Notes: generated by a model from the letters alone, not told the origin. DNA of 64,000 bases from CAYWBU01 sp942491525 (GCA_942491525.1 CALOBW010000030.1:310001-374000); one strand, 5' to 3'. Counted from the stretch's first letter, positions 7,970 to 17,818 are shown. Made by a program: numbers and translations.

Positions 7970-10900
7970 GTGAAACATCAACCCGACAGCCTGGGCACCA
8001 GATGGACCGACCGTCTGATCTGGGCCTGCCTCAACAACCGTCTGATCGTGACCCTGACGGTGCTGGTGGTCATCGTCGGCGGCATTGCGGTGGCCCCCTT
8101 TGACTGGCAGATCGAGAGCCTGCCCCGGCGCCCGGTGCCGGTGGACGCGATTCCCGACATCGGCGAAAACCAGCAGATCGTCTTCACCGAATGGATGGGC
8201 CGCTCGCCCCAGGATGTGGAGGACCAGATCAGCTATCCGCTGACCGCGGCCCTGCTGGGGGTGGCCGGCGTCAGGTCGGTGCGCAGCTACTCCATGTTCG
8301 GCTTCTCGACCATCTACGTCATCTTTGAGGAGCATATCGACTTCTACTGGTCGCGTTCCCGGCTGCTGGAGAAACTGAGCAGCCTGCCCCAGGGCACCCT
8401 GCCGCCGGAGGTCAACCCGGCCCTGGGCCCGGACGCCACAGCCCTGGGCCAGGTCTTCTGGTACACCCTCGAGGGCCGCGACGCTCATGGCCGACCGACG
8501 GGCGGCTGGGACCTGCACGAGCTGCGCACCATCCAGGACTACTATGTGCGCTACGCCCTGATGGGCGCCGAGGGCATCAGCGAGGTGGCCTCGGTGGGCG
8601 GCTTTATCAAGGAGTATCAGATCGACGTCGACCCGCTGGCCATGCGCCATTTCGGCGTGACCCTGCCCGAGGTGGCGGCCGCGGTCAGGCGCTCCAACCA
8701 GGATGTGGGCGCGCGCACCATCGAGATCAACCGGGTCGAATATGTGATCCGCGGCATCGGTTTCCTGGAGAGCCTGGAGGATCTCGAAAACACCCTGATC
8801 AAGGTGCGCGGCAACACGCCCATCTATCTCAAGAACATTGCCCATATCGCCCTGGGTCCGGCCCTGAGGCGCGGCGCCCTGGACAGGGCCGGCGCCGAGG
8901 CCGTGGGCGGCGTGGCGGTTGTGCGCCACGGTGAAAACCCCCTCAGCGCCATCAAGGCGCTCAAGGCCAAGATTGCCGAAATCTCACCGGGCCTGCCGGC
9001 AAAAGAGCTTCCCGACGGCAGCTCAAGTCAGGTCGAAATCGTGCCCTTCTACGACCGCACCGGCCTGATCTACGAGACCCTAGCAACCCTCAACAGCGCC
9101 CTGAGCGAGGAGATCCTGGTGACCATCATCGTGATCGTGCTGCTGGTGATGCACCTGCGCAGCTCGCTGCTGATCGCGGGTCTGCTGCCGCTGGCAGTGC
9201 TGCTCTGCTTCATAGCCATGAAGCTCTGCGGCGTGGATGCCAACATCGTGGCTCTCTCGGGCATCGCCATCGCCATCGGCACCATGGTCGACATGGGCAT
9301 TGTGATCTGCGAGAACATCCTCAAAAAGATCGAGCAGAGCAACCTGGAGGACAACCGGCTGCATCTGATCTTCCAGGCCACCCAGGAGGTGGCCTCGGCG
9401 GTCATGACCGCCATCCTGACCACCGTGGTCAGCTTCCTGCCGGTCTTCACCATGATCGGGGCCGAAGGGCGCCTCTTCAAGCCGCTGGCCTTCACCAAGA
9501 CCTTCGCCCTGCTGGCCTCGGTTACCGTGGCCCTGATGGTGATCCCGCCCTTTGCCTACCTGCTCTTTTCGCGGCGTTTCGACAGGGCGCGCTCACAGAA
9601 GACCAACACGGTAGGCGCCGCCCTGATCGTGCTGCTGGCCGGCACAATCCTGACCAGCCACTGGCTGCCGCTGGGGCCCGAGCGCGGTAGTTTGCGCAAC
9701 CTGATCTTCGTCTTTGCAATCCTGCTGGGCACCATCGGGCTGATCACCATCTTCCAGAAGTATTACCGCAATATGCTGAGCTGGTGCCTGGAGCACCGCA
9801 AGACCACCCTGACCCTTCCCTGTCTGCTGATCGGGCTGGGGCTGGTTATCTGGCAGGACCTGGGCAAGGAGTTCATGCCGCCGCTCAACGAGGGCTCGTT
9901 CCTGCTGATGCCCACCACCATGCCCCACGCCTCCATCGGCGAGGTGCTGGACGTGCTGCGCAAGCAGGATATCCAGATCGACCAGATCCCGGAGGTCAGC
10001 GAGGTGGTCGGCAAACTGGGCCGGGCCGAGACCGCCCTGGACCCGGCGCCCATCTCCATGATCGAAAGCGTCATCAACTATCAGCCGGAATACCTGCGCA
10101 GTGAGCGCGGCCAGCTGCTGACCTTCAAGTTCGACCACAAAGAGCGCGATCTGTTCCGCGACCGCGAGGGCCGCGCTGTACCGGCCGCCGACGGCCAGCC
10201 CTATGTGGTGCCGGGAAAATTTGAACGCGATGACAAGGGTGCTCTGATCCCCGACCGGCGCGGCATGCCCTTCAGGCTCTGGCGGCCGGCGCTGGATGTC
10301 GATCTCAATCCGGGCCGCAGCGCCTGGTCTGGCATCCGGACCCCCGACGACATCTGGCGGGAGATCGTCAATGCGGCGCGCATCCCGGGCACCACTTCGG
10401 CGCCCCGGCTGCAGCCCATCGAGACTCGAATCGTCATGCTGCAGAGCGGCATGCGCGCCCCCATGGGCATCAAGGTCAAGGGCCCCGACCTTGAAACCAT
10501 TGAGCAGGTCGGACTGAGGATGGAACAGCTGCTCAAGGAGGTGCCCGGGGTCAACCCGGCGGCGGTGCTGGCCGACCGCATCGTGGGCAAGCCCTACCTG
10601 GAGATCAAGATCAGACGCGCGGCGGCCGCGCGCTACGGCATCGACGTCGCCGGTTTGCAGCAGATCATCGAGACCGGTTTCGGGGGCAAACGCATCACCA
10701 CCACGGTGGAGGGGCGTGAGCGCTACCCGGTGCGGGTGCGCTATCTGCGCGAACTGCGCGACACGATCGAGGATATCGAACGCATCCTGGTTCCCGGCGC
10801 CGGCGGCAGCCAGATCCCGCTCAGCCAGCTGGCCGAGATCGAATACCGGCGCGGCCCCCAGGTGATCAAGAGCGAGGACACCTTCCTGGTGGGCTATGTG

Positions 10901-11638
10901 CTCTTTGACAAGCTGCCGGGCTTCGCCGAGATCGATGTGGTCGAGAACGCCCGCGACCACCTGACGCAGGCCGCCGCAGAGGGCCGGCTTGAGATTCCGG
11001 CCGGGGTCAGCTACAGCTTTGCCGGCAACTATGAGAACCAGCTGCGGGCCAACCGCACCCTGCGGATCGTGCTGCCCCTGGCCCTGCTGATTATCTTCAT
11101 CATCCTCTACCTGCAGTTCCGCTCCACGGCCGTGACCATGATGGTCTTTACGGGCATCGTGATCGCCTGGGCCGGCGGCTTCATCCTGCTCTGGTGCTAT
11201 GGCCAGCCCTGGTTCATGAACTTCAGCGTCTTTAGCGTCTCCATGCGCGAACTCTTCCAGGTGCATCCCGTAAACCTGAGCGTGGCGGTCTGGGTGGGCT
11301 TCCTGGCCCTCTTCGGCATCGCCTCGGACAACGGCGTGATCATGGCCACCTACCTTGACCAGACCTTTGAAAAGCTGCAGCCCCAGAACCGCCATGAGAT
11401 CTTCATGGCCACCCTGCAGGCAGCCGAGCGCCGGGTGCGCCCCTGTCTGATGACCTCCGCCACCACCATCCTGGCATTGATTCCGGTGCTGACCTCGACG
11501 GGCAAGGGCTCGGACATCATGGTGCCCATGGCCATCCCCTCCTTCGGCGGCATGCTGCTGGTGGTGCTCTCGATCTTCATTATTCCGGTACTCTATGCCT
11601 TGCGCCAGGAATGGCTGTTAAAAAAATCACAGTCATGA
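7970..11638 (+). CDS. cusA: Heavy-metal efflux RND pump (CusA/CzcA family)
   Basis: 1222 residues, longer than the usual 1040 or so. The start is a GTG immediately after the adaptor stop. It has the N-terminal helix and SQDVEDQISYP-type porter motif (here PQDVEDQISYPLTAALLG), and the conserved TM4 segment IAIGTMVDMGIVICENI with its proton-relay Asp. The C-terminal helix block is FGIASDNGVIMATYLDQTF. The extra length is largely a periplasmic insertion at about residues 720-830 (DREGRAVPAADGQPY to IRTPDDIWREIV), found in a subset of HME-RND pumps. Methionines near MLQSGMRAPMGIKV suit Cu(I)/Ag(I). It exports metal using the proton gradient. Confidence 0.93.
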   Translation: MKHQPDSLGTRWTDRLIWACLNNRLIVTLTVLVVIVGGIAVAPFDWQIESLPRRPVPVDAIPDIGENQQIVFTEWMGRSPQDVEDQISYPLTAALLGVAGVRSVRSYSMFGFSTIYVIFEEHIDFYWSRSRLLEKLSSLPQGTLPPEVNPALGPDATALGQVFWYTLEGRDAHGRPTGGWDLHELRTIQDYYVRYALMGAEGISEVASVGGFIKEYQIDVDPLAMRHFGVTLPEVAAAVRRSNQDVGARTIEINRVEYVIRGIGFLESLEDLENTLIKVRGNTPIYLKNIAHIALGPALRRGALDRAGAEAVGGVAVVRHGENPLSAIKALKAKIAEISPGLPAKELPDGSSSQVEIVPFYDRTGLIYETLATLNSALSEEILVTIIVIVLLVMHLRSSLLIAGLLPLAVLLCFIAMKLCGVDANIVALSGIAIAIGTMVDMGIVICENILKKIEQSNLEDNRLHLIFQATQEVASAVMTAILTTVVSFLPVFTMIGAEGRLFKPLAFTKTFALLASVTVALMVIPPFAYLLFSRRFDRARSQKTNTVGAALIVLLAGTILTSHWLPLGPERGSLRNLIFVFAILLGTIGLITIFQKYYRNMLSWCLEHRKTTLTLPCLLIGLGLVIWQDLGKEFMPPLNEGSFLLMPTTMPHASIGEVLDVLRKQDIQIDQIPEVSEVVGKLGRAETALDPAPISMIESVINYQPEYLRSERGQLLTFKFDHKERDLFRDREGRAVPAADGQPYVVPGKFERDDKGALIPDRRGMPFRLWRPALDVDLNPGRSAWSGIRTPDDIWREIVNAARIPGTTSAPRLQPIETRIVMLQSGMRAPMGIKVKGPDLETIEQVGLRMEQLLKEVPGVNPAAVLADRIVGKPYLEIKIRRAAAARYGIDVAGLQQIIETGFGGKRITTTVEGRERYPVRVRYLRELRDTIEDIERILVPGAGGSQIPLSQLAEIEYRRGPQVIKSEDTFLVGYVLFDKLPGFAEIDVVENARDHLTQAAAEGRLEIPAGVSYSFAGNYENQLRANRTLRIVLPLALLIIFIILYLQFRSTAVTMMVFTGIVIAWAGGFILLWCYGQPWFMNFSVFSVSMRELFQVHPVNLSVAVWVGFLALFGIASDNGVIMATYLDQTFEKLQPQNRHEIFMATLQAAERRVRPCLMTSATTILALIPVLTSTGKGSDIMVPMAIPSFGGMLLVVLSIFIIPVLYALRQEWLLKKSQS

Positions 11639-11785
11639 AATTTCTTTTCGCAGCAAAACCGGACATTTATATTCCAAACCTGATAAATATATCAATTTAT
11701 ATAAAAAAATCGGTTGCTTAGATTTAAGTGACGGCATATTTCTTCGATAAGAAAAGATAATACATATCATTAGGCAGAGGGAGTT

Positions 11786-12403
11786 ATGGCAAAGGTAATC
11801 AAGGAACCCAAGCAGAAGCGTTCAATCGCCAAACGCCGCATGATTATGGACACGGCGCGCAGGGTTTTCAGTGAACTGGGTTTTGATGCCATGAACTCCA
11901 ATCAGCTGGCCAAGGCGGCTGGAGTTTCAACCGGAACCTTCTACTGCTACTTTGAGAATAAGGAAGACCTGCTCTATGCCATCATCCGGGATCATCTGGA
12001 CTTCCTCTTCGAGGGCCACTTCTCAAAAGTGCCGGAAAAGAAAAGCGTTGATTTTTATGCCGCCACCCGCTCCTATGTTGCGGCGGTCTTTGAAGCTTTC
12101 AGCAAAGACCCGGCACTATTCCGCTTCGTCATCTCCAGGCGATTCACCGACCCCAAGATCTGCAGCATCTTCACCGAAGTCAGTACCCGCGAGGCAGAGA
12201 ACGCGGCCAAGATGCTCAAGCTCTACGATGATGATAAGAACATCAACGACTACAACCTGGCCGGGCAGATCGTCATCGGCCTGGTCAACTCCAGCGCCCG
12301 GGCCCTCTATGTTGACCTGACCATCAACCGCGATCCGGATGATTTCATTGACGAGGTCACCCGCACGATCCTGGGCATGCTCAAGACCCCCAAACCGGAC
12401 TAA
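11786..12403 (+). CDS. TetR/AcrR-family transcriptional regulator
   Basis: 205 residues. The N-terminal helix-turn-helix is clear (GFDAMNSNQLAKAAGVSTGT, then FYCYFENKEDLLYAII), and the C-terminal half is the variable ligand-binding helical domain. AGAGGGAG lies just before the ATG. It follows the efflux pump by 147 bases of AT-rich sequence and precedes the DUF5692-like gene by 32 bases. It may regulate either neighbour or both; the palindrome at 4898-4913 is a candidate site. The ligand is unknown, and TetR proteins next to efflux pumps usually act as repressors. Confidence 0.88.
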   Translation: MAKVIKEPKQKRSIAKRRMIMDTARRVFSELGFDAMNSNQLAKAAGVSTGTFYCYFENKEDLLYAIIRDHLDFLFEGHFSKVPEKKSVDFYAATRSYVAAVFEAFSKDPALFRFVISRRFTDPKICSIFTEVSTREAENAAKMLKLYDDDKNINDYNLAGQIVIGLVNSSARALYVDLTINRDPDDFIDEVTRTILGMLKTPKPD

Positions 12404-12435
12404 AAACACAGGTCTTAGACCTGAAGGAGATTAAA

Positions 12436-13275
12436 ATGGAACCAACCAACACTACCCTGATTATCGGCATTATCGTCTACACCTTTTTCACCCTCGGTCT
12501 GACGGAACTGTTCAGACGCAAACCCAAGCTGGGCGCCATCGTCTTCATCCTGGCACCGCTGACCTTCCCGCTCTGGGCTGAAAACCGTGACAGCTGGTTC
12601 GAGTGGGCCAAGATCCTGAGCGTGCTGCTGCCCACCGCCGTGCTGGGTTTCAACCGCTGGGCCAACTACTACAAGCCCGAGGGCAAGATCTGGGATATCC
12701 TGCGCAGCAAGGGCTTCCTCTGGTTCTTCTTCGGCATCCTGGCCCTCAACATCACCGAAGCCAGTTTGCGTGACTGGGAGCTGGGCAACTACCTGAACGC
12801 CCTGACCGGCTTCATCCTGGTGCTGACCATCCCGTTTGCCGACAAGTTCTGGCGCTTCGACAAGGTCAACTTCGGCGAGCTGATCGTCGACTTCGGCAAG
12901 GGCTGGTGTCTGCTCTACACCACCTGGAACGCCGCCTTCATCTACGGCGCCATTCCCGACGAGTTCGCCCTGGGCTTCGCCATCCTGATCGCCGCCGAAG
13001 TCTACTCCTTCGCCGGCCGCCCCGACCTCTACATCATGGCCCGAGTCTACACTCTAGCCATCTTCGTCCTGCACCTGGGCTGCTTCGACATCCCGGCCAT
13101 CATGGACTCCTCGGCCTGGTACAACGCCGACGTTGTCCACTACTGGGGCGTCATCAACATCATCTTCGCCGTCGGCTATGTAATCTGGTACAACTGGCAG
13201 ATGCACAGCGGCAAGGCTGAGAAATCTTTCCGCCACCCCAAGAGCTCTCCCGAAGCTCAGCTAGCGGCCGAATAA
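12436..13275 (+). CDS. Multi-spanning membrane protein, DUF5692-like
   Basis: 279 residues with about eight hydrophobic helices and many aromatic residues (FLWFFFGILALNITEA, WCLLYTTWNAAFIYG). AAGGAGA lies 7 bases before the ATG. The sequence resembles the DUF5692 family of unknown function; this is from memory of the family pattern and not certain. It lies 32 bases after the TetR gene in the same direction and ends at a strong terminator, so it is probably co-transcribed with and controlled by that regulator. No catalytic residues are evident; a transport or sensor role is only a guess. Confidence 0.65.
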   Translation: MEPTNTTLIIGIIVYTFFTLGLTELFRRKPKLGAIVFILAPLTFPLWAENRDSWFEWAKILSVLLPTAVLGFNRWANYYKPEGKIWDILRSKGFLWFFFGILALNITEASLRDWELGNYLNALTGFILVLTIPFADKFWRFDKVNFGELIVDFGKGWCLLYTTWNAAFIYGAIPDEFALGFAILIAAEVYSFAGRPDLYIMARVYTLAIFVLHLGCFDIPAIMDSSAWYNADVVHYWGVINIIFAVGYVIWYNWQMHSGKAEKSFRHPKSSPEAQLAAE

Positions 13276-13284
13276 CCAAATCAA

Positions 13285-13310
13285 GGGGAACCAGACGGTT
13301 CCCCTTTTTT
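13285..13310 (+). terminator. Rho-independent terminator
   Basis: A perfect 8-bp stem (GGGGAACC / GGTTCCCC) with a 4-base loop is followed by six T residues, ten bases after the DUF5692-like gene. It closes the TetR/membrane-protein unit. Confidence 0.9.
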
Positions 13311-13361
13311 CTGCCCTTACGTTCCGCCGCACTCGCATTATCTTAGATGGCAGGAGGGGAG

Positions 13362-14489
13362 ATGCGAATAACACTGTCCGAACGTGGCCGCTACCTGCTG
13401 GTCATGACCGCCACCATCCTGCCGATCGCATCGCTGATGCTGATCGTCTTCTTCAGCTACTACCAGCCGGTCTCCAACAGCATGCAGCGCATCCTGCACG
13501 AATCAATCAACGGCATGCAGCCGATAAATGAGTTACAGATCGCCATGCTCAAAGCGGCCATGCCGCCCAACGACTATCTGATCCACGGCGACCAGAGCGA
13601 AGCGCGACACTGGCAGCAAGCCATCCTTGAAACCGATCAGGCCTTTGAGCTGGCCATCAGGGGCGTCCACATTCAATCAGAGACCCTGCTGAACGCCCAA
13701 ACGGAGTGGCGGCAGGCCTGCGCCATCGGCGACCACATCTTCAACCACCCCATCGAGAGTACGGTCCGGCCCGATCTCAGCCAGGCCATGGAAGAGTTTG
13801 ACGCTCAGATCTATCAGATCACCAGCAGCCTCGGCCAGATCACAGGCGAGATGGACCAGCACATTACCCGCGAATATGAAATGATCAACCGCCTCAAGCG
13901 CCGCAGCGTCACAGCCACCGCAGTGGGCATCCTGCTGGGGCTGATCATGGGCATCAGCGGCAGCATCTGGCTCTCGCGCGACCACACCCGCATCATCCGC
14001 CAGAACCGCCTCGATCCCCTGACCAGTGCCCTCAACCGGCGCGCCCTAGAGGATGCCCTGCAGCAGATGCAGCACAGCCATGAGGGCAGCGTCACCAGCT
14101 GCTTCGCCCTGGCCATGCTTGATATCGACCACTTCAAAGAGATCAACGACACCCACGGCCACGATGCGGGGGATCAGGTTCTCAAGTGCCTGGTCACCAG
14201 AATCAACTCTTTGATTCGCGCCACCGACATCCTGGGCCGCTACGGCGGTGAAGAGTTCCTGATCCTGCTGCCGACCACCAGCCGCAGTGACGCAGTCAGA
14301 CTGGCCGAGCGCATCCGAACAGCCATCGAGGAGCAGCCGCTCAGCTCAAAGGCCATCACCATAACAGTCAGCATCGGCCTGGCCTGCTTCCCCAACGATG
14401 CCCCAACAGCATTGGAGGCGGTCAAGCTGGCCGACAGGGCCCTCTACCGCGCCAAGCGCGAAGGACGCAACCGGGTCATCGGAATATAA
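13362..14489 (+). CDS. Membrane-bound diguanylate cyclase (GGDEF)
   Basis: 375 residues. AGGAGGGG sits before the ATG at 13362, so the ATG at 13347, which overlaps this site, is rejected. There are two transmembrane helices (about 10-35 and 185-205) around a helical periplasmic sensor, then a GGDEF domain with the active motif GRYGGEEF. An intact product-inhibition I-site, RATD, lies exactly five residues before it. The enzyme should make cyclic di-GMP from two GTP in response to an unknown periplasmic signal. It is monocistronic, between a terminator on the left and the convergent msrAB gene on the right, whose terminator overlaps its stop codon. Confidence 0.9.
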   Translation: MRITLSERGRYLLVMTATILPIASLMLIVFFSYYQPVSNSMQRILHESINGMQPINELQIAMLKAAMPPNDYLIHGDQSEARHWQQAILETDQAFELAIRGVHIQSETLLNAQTEWRQACAIGDHIFNHPIESTVRPDLSQAMEEFDAQIYQITSSLGQITGEMDQHITREYEMINRLKRRSVTATAVGILLGLIMGISGSIWLSRDHTRIIRQNRLDPLTSALNRRALEDALQQMQHSHEGSVTSCFALAMLDIDHFKEINDTHGHDAGDQVLKCLVTRINSLIRATDILGRYGGEEFLILLPTTSRSDAVRLAERIRTAIEEQPLSSKAITITVSIGLACFPNDAPTALEAVKLADRALYRAKREGRNRVIGI

Positions 14490-14513
14490 AAAAAGGCACC
14501 CTTTGCGGGTGCC
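14488..14513 (-). terminator. Terminator for msrAB
   Basis: A 7-bp stem (GGCACCC / GGGTGCC) is followed on the minus strand by a run of seven T residues. It lies 45 bases beyond the msrAB stop and overlaps the stop codon of the convergent GGDEF gene. Confidence 0.85.
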
Positions 14514-14557
14514 ATAAAGAGGAGTAATGCTTAACTGTACCTATTCAGTCGCCGGTG

Positions 14558-15571
14558 CTACTCAAAAAGTTTCAAATATTCCGCATAGCCCTCTTTTTTC
14601 AGCTCATCCTTGGGTATGAAGCGCAAAGAGGCCGAATTGATACAGTAGCGTTTACCGGTCGGTGCCGGCCCGTCATCGAATACGTGGCCGAGATGGGAAT
14701 CCGCATTAAGACTGCGCACCTCGGTCCGGGTCATAAAGAAGGAGGTGTCTTTATGCTCGACAATGTTGCCGGCTTCCAGAGGACGGGTGAAGCTGGGCCA
14801 GCCCGTGCCGGATTTATACTTGTCGGTCGAACTGAAAAGGGGCTCGCCCGAGACGATATCAACGTAGATGCCTGGTGCCTTATTGTCCCAGTAGGCATTG
14901 TCAAAGGGCGGTTCGGTGCCGTCTTTCTGGGTCACCTTGTACTGCAGCGGAGTCAGCTTCTGCTCCAGATCGCTCTTGGAGATTGCGCCTTCCCAGGCCT
15001 TCTTCAAGAATTTGTCACGTCCCGAACCGGAACGGTAGTACTTGTAGCGCAGCGGATTCTTCTTGTAGTAGTCCTGATGATAATCCTCGGCCGCATAAAA
15101 GTCCGTCACCGGTCTGATGGGGGTCACAATCGGCTTATCAAAGCGCCCCGACACGGCCAGCCGCTCTTTCGATGCCTGCGCCAATCTACGCTGCTCCTCA
15201 TTGTGATAGAAGATCGCGGTCGTATACTGGAAGCCGCGGTCCACAAACTGGCCGCCCTCATCGGTGGGGTCGATCTGGCGCCAGAAGATATCCAGCAGCT
15301 CACTGTAGCTGATCAGCGCCGGATCATAGACAATCTGGATTGACTCAACATGGCCGGTGGTGCCGCCGGAGACCTCGGCATAAGTTGGATTCTTGACCTG
15401 CCCGCCGGTATAGCCTGAAATCACTTCCACGACGCCCTCGGCCTTCTCGAAGGGCCCCTCCATGCACCAGAAACACCCGCCGGCAAATGTTGCTTTTTCC
15501 TGTGCCATTATATCACCTCCAACTGCGATCATAATCGCTGTAACTATCAGTATTAGCTTATAATTAATCAT
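14558..15571 (-). CDS. msrAB: Exported methionine sulfoxide reductase MsrA-MsrB fusion
   Basis: 337 residues from the ATG at 15571, which has GGAGG upstream; a longer frame to 15802 is rejected. The N-terminus is a signal/anchor segment (INYKLILIVTAIMIAVGG), so the enzyme works in the periplasm or on the membrane. The MsrA domain has the catalytic GCFWCMEG motif near residue 30. The MsrB domain has GWPSF and the catalytic Cys in RYCINSASL, but lacks the four CxxC zinc cysteines of many MsrBs. Together the domains reduce both S- and R-methionine sulfoxide in oxidised envelope proteins. It is monocistronic with its own terminator. Confidence 0.93.
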   Translation of the reverse strand: MINYKLILIVTAIMIAVGGDIMAQEKATFAGGCFWCMEGPFEKAEGVVEVISGYTGGQVKNPTYAEVSGGTTGHVESIQIVYDPALISYSELLDIFWRQIDPTDEGGQFVDRGFQYTTAIFYHNEEQRRLAQASKERLAVSGRFDKPIVTPIRPVTDFYAAEDYHQDYYKKNPLRYKYYRSGSGRDKFLKKAWEGAISKSDLEQKLTPLQYKVTQKDGTEPPFDNAYWDNKAPGIYVDIVSGEPLFSSTDKYKSGTGWPSFTRPLEAGNIVEHKDTSFFMTRTEVRSLNADSHLGHVFDDGPAPTGKRYCINSASLRFIPKDELKKEGYAEYLKLFE

Positions 15572-15713
15572 AATAAGCCCTCCATAGGATATTATAGACG
15601 ATATCCTTAGCAGGAACGATTCCCAGAAATATCCCCAAGCGTTAATGGCCAAGCATTGACGACCAGAAGCCGGATTGTTATGTTCACTGCATTCAATGCA
15701 ATGGAGGCTCCGC

Positions 15714-16841
15714 TTGAAAAAACTTATCCTGCTGCTCTGCCTGCTGACAGGCTGCGCCCACCTGCCGCAAGACACCCCGGACAACAGCCTGCTGCTGCAC
15801 AATCTGGGGCTGGACTTTTACGCCGACCAACTCAGGCCGGCCGATTTCATGCCGCAACCGATTCCTGAGCCGCAGCCGGACAGCCCCAGCGCACAAAACG
15901 CATTGGGCTATCGCTATCTGACCGGCCAGAGTGTCGGCCGCAACTACACCTCCGCCGCCCAGCTCTTCTGGCAGGCATCCCAAAGCGGCTATGCCCCGGC
16001 CCAGAACAACCTGGCCGTGATGCACATTCTAGGACTCGGAGTTACCCAGAATACCCTCACGGCCATCAGCCTGCTGGAGCAGGCCGCGCCCCACGAAGCG
16101 GCAGCCATGGACAATCTGGCGAACCTCTACATCAGCGGCTACGGCGTCAATGCTGACCGCCGACTGGCCCACCAGTGGTACAACCGCGCAGCCCTGGCCG
16201 GCTACGCTCCGTCCCAATACAGACTTGGCATCATCAACCTGACCGGCGACAATCAGGACTATATCCAGGCGGCCGAATTCTTCAGGCTGGCCGCCGCACA
16301 AGACTATCCACCGGCCCAGTTCCAGCTGGGGCATCTCTACCTCGCCGGCCTAGGCCTGGCCAAAGACCGGGACCGCGCCCTCAAACTCTTTGAGCAGGCA
16401 GCCAAGGGCGGCAACCAGCTGGCCCAGTATCAGCTGGGCATGCTGCTGGCCGCGTCACAGAACTACAGCCAGGCTGAGAAGTGGCTGCAGGCGGCCGCTG
16501 ATCAGGGGCAGCGCAACGCCCAGATCAAGCTGGGCATGCTCTACCTGGATGGTCATGCCGGCCGGATCAACAAAAACTGGTACATCAAAGCCGCCGGCGC
16601 AGGCCACCAGCCCGCACAGCTGATACTTGGCACCCTCTATATGCGCGGAATTGAGGTGGAACAGAACCTTGAGCTGGCCGAAAGCTGGCTCAAGAAACCG
16701 GCTAAACGCGGCAATATCCGGGCCCAATATCAACTTGGACTGCTCTATGAAGAGCGTGGAAAGAGACGCAAGGCCATGAAGTGGTTCCGCTCGGCCGCGG
16801 AACAGGGATATCTGCCGGCTAAGCAGAAAATGCTATCTTAA
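15714..16841 (+). CDS. Sel1-repeat lipoprotein
   Basis: 375 residues from a TTG start at 15714, chosen because GGAGG is six bases upstream and the frame then begins directly with a lipoprotein signal (KKLILLLCLLTGC). The mature protein is a chain of about eight Sel1-like repeats of roughly 36 residues (consensus A..WF..AA..G...AQ..LG.LY..G.GV..D...A). Such repeats form a superhelical scaffold for protein-protein contacts, often in envelope or regulatory complexes. No enzymatic motif is present. The last 9 bases overlap the convergent DUF3795 gene. Confidence 0.85.
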   Translation: MKKLILLLCLLTGCAHLPQDTPDNSLLLHNLGLDFYADQLRPADFMPQPIPEPQPDSPSAQNALGYRYLTGQSVGRNYTSAAQLFWQASQSGYAPAQNNLAVMHILGLGVTQNTLTAISLLEQAAPHEAAAMDNLANLYISGYGVNADRRLAHQWYNRAALAGYAPSQYRLGIINLTGDNQDYIQAAEFFRLAAAQDYPPAQFQLGHLYLAGLGLAKDRDRALKLFEQAAKGGNQLAQYQLGMLLAASQNYSQAEKWLQAAADQGQRNAQIKLGMLYLDGHAGRINKNWYIKAAGAGHQPAQLILGTLYMRGIEVEQNLELAESWLKKPAKRGNIRAQYQLGLLYEERGKRRKAMKWFRSAAEQGYLPAKQKMLS

Positions 16842-17156
16842 GGCGTTGAGACAGTCGAGCGCCTCGGGATCGCCGGCCAGGATACCCTCCAACCGGCCAC
16901 AGGGATACTCGTCACACTCGGCGCAACTCTTAATGCCCAGCTGAACGGCGCAACGCCGGACCTTGCATTCAGCCCCCGGCAAACAGCCGTCTGAGAGACA
17001 GCCCTCACAGCGCACACTCTCCAGCCGCCGGTCGAAATGTTCAAGATAGACTGAAGAGATCCAGCTGCGCAGGGCCTCACTGCCCTCCATGGTGGCCTGA
17101 TGAACAGGACAAGCCAGACAATCCTTGCCGCAGTAAGCAGTCATGCGATCTTCCAT
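16833..17156 (-). CDS. DUF3795-family cysteine-rich protein
   Basis: About 107 residues from the ATG at 17156, which has GAGGTG just upstream. An alternative ATG at 17207 overlaps the previous stop as TGATG and would add 17 residues. The protein has the DUF3795 pattern: AYCGKDCLACPVHQAT near the N-terminus, then CEGCLSDGCLPGAEC, RRCAV and SCAECDEYPC. The paired cysteines suggest a bound metal or Fe-S cluster. The family has no established function. It follows the DUF3334 gene closely in the same direction and is probably co-transcribed. Confidence 0.75.
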   Translation of the reverse strand: MEDRMTAYCGKDCLACPVHQATMEGSEALRSWISSVYLEHFDRRLESVRCEGCLSDGCLPGAECKVRRCAVQLGIKSCAECDEYPCGRLEGILAGDPEALDCLNALR

Positions 17157-17206
17157 AATCACCTCGACCCAAGCGCTATCGGGCAGGCATACATCCAGGC
17201 AATTCA

Positions 17207-17818
17207 TCAGTCTCCACGCATCTGGCGGATAATATCTTCCGGCGTGGCCTCCCTCTCCAGCTGTTCCCGCGGCACCAGCTCTGCCAGCTCCACCTTTTCC
17301 AGGCAGCACTCCAGATAGAATGGACTGTGGCTCTCGGTCTCGAAAGATGCCTTGCGGTACTGGGGCCGGTCAATCTGGGCATTAATCGAGATCAGCAGCG
17401 CCTGATTGATCACAATCATCTTGGGCTGATTCTGACGCACCGAAATCTGCAGAATATGCTTAAGGTCACGGCCGAAGTTTCCCATGGACTGATTCATCAG
17501 TTCTCCGAGCGTGTCGCTGACCTCATCCGAGGTGTGCCAGGCGGCCAGCTCATCTTCAGGCATGCCCATGCTGAGCATATATTTACGATAGATCTCAATG
17601 GCCGCATTGGCCGAGAAGTTCATCACCACTAGCCCGGAGAAGCCACCGTCAAACATCACAAAACAGCCGATATCTGGCTGCAGACAGGTTTTATTGCCGC
17701 GCAGCACCATGGGTGAGTAGCGGATATCTGACTGGGTGGCTGTCCTGAGTACATGTTGAACCGAGTCACACAGAATCTTCAAAACATCATCGGTATTCTT
17801 GATCTTTGCCTGGGCCAT
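17207..17818 (-). CDS. DUF3334-like protein (CheX/FliN-type fold suspected)
   Basis: 203 residues. The family-like features are YSPMV.R.NKTCLQPDIGCF, DGGFSGLVVMNFS and a SDEVSDTLGELMNQSMGNF segment. The last resembles the helix of CheX/CheC phosphatases (ELxNxxxG) without being a clear match. Relatives are uncharacterised and occur in motile proteobacteria. A role in chemotaxis or flagellar signalling is therefore inference. It starts at an ATG with GGAGG close upstream and is followed by the DUF3795 gene. Confidence 0.65.
   Translation of the reverse strand: MAQAKIKNTDDVLKILCDSVQHVLRTATQSDIRYSPMVLRGNKTCLQPDIGCFVMFDGGFSGLVVMNFSANAAIEIYRKYMLSMGMPEDELAAWHTSDEVSDTLGELMNQSMGNFGRDLKHILQISVRQNQPKMIVINQALLISINAQIDRPQYRKASFETESHSPFYLECCLEKVELAELVPREQLEREATPEDIIRQMRGD

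Noticed and set aside
6290..8929. An 879-codon open frame on the minus strand
   Set aside because: It lies antisense to the adaptor and RND pump genes, whose motifs are unmistakable. The translation is low-complexity (Gln, Gly, His, Asp rich), the usual shadow of GC-rich coding DNA.
9593..11395. A 600-codon open frame on the minus strand
   Set aside because: Antisense shadow of the RND pump gene; no domain or ribosome site.
14555..15343. A 262-codon plus-strand frame opposite msrAB
   Set aside because: The minus strand encodes clear MsrA and MsrB motifs; the plus frame is a shadow.
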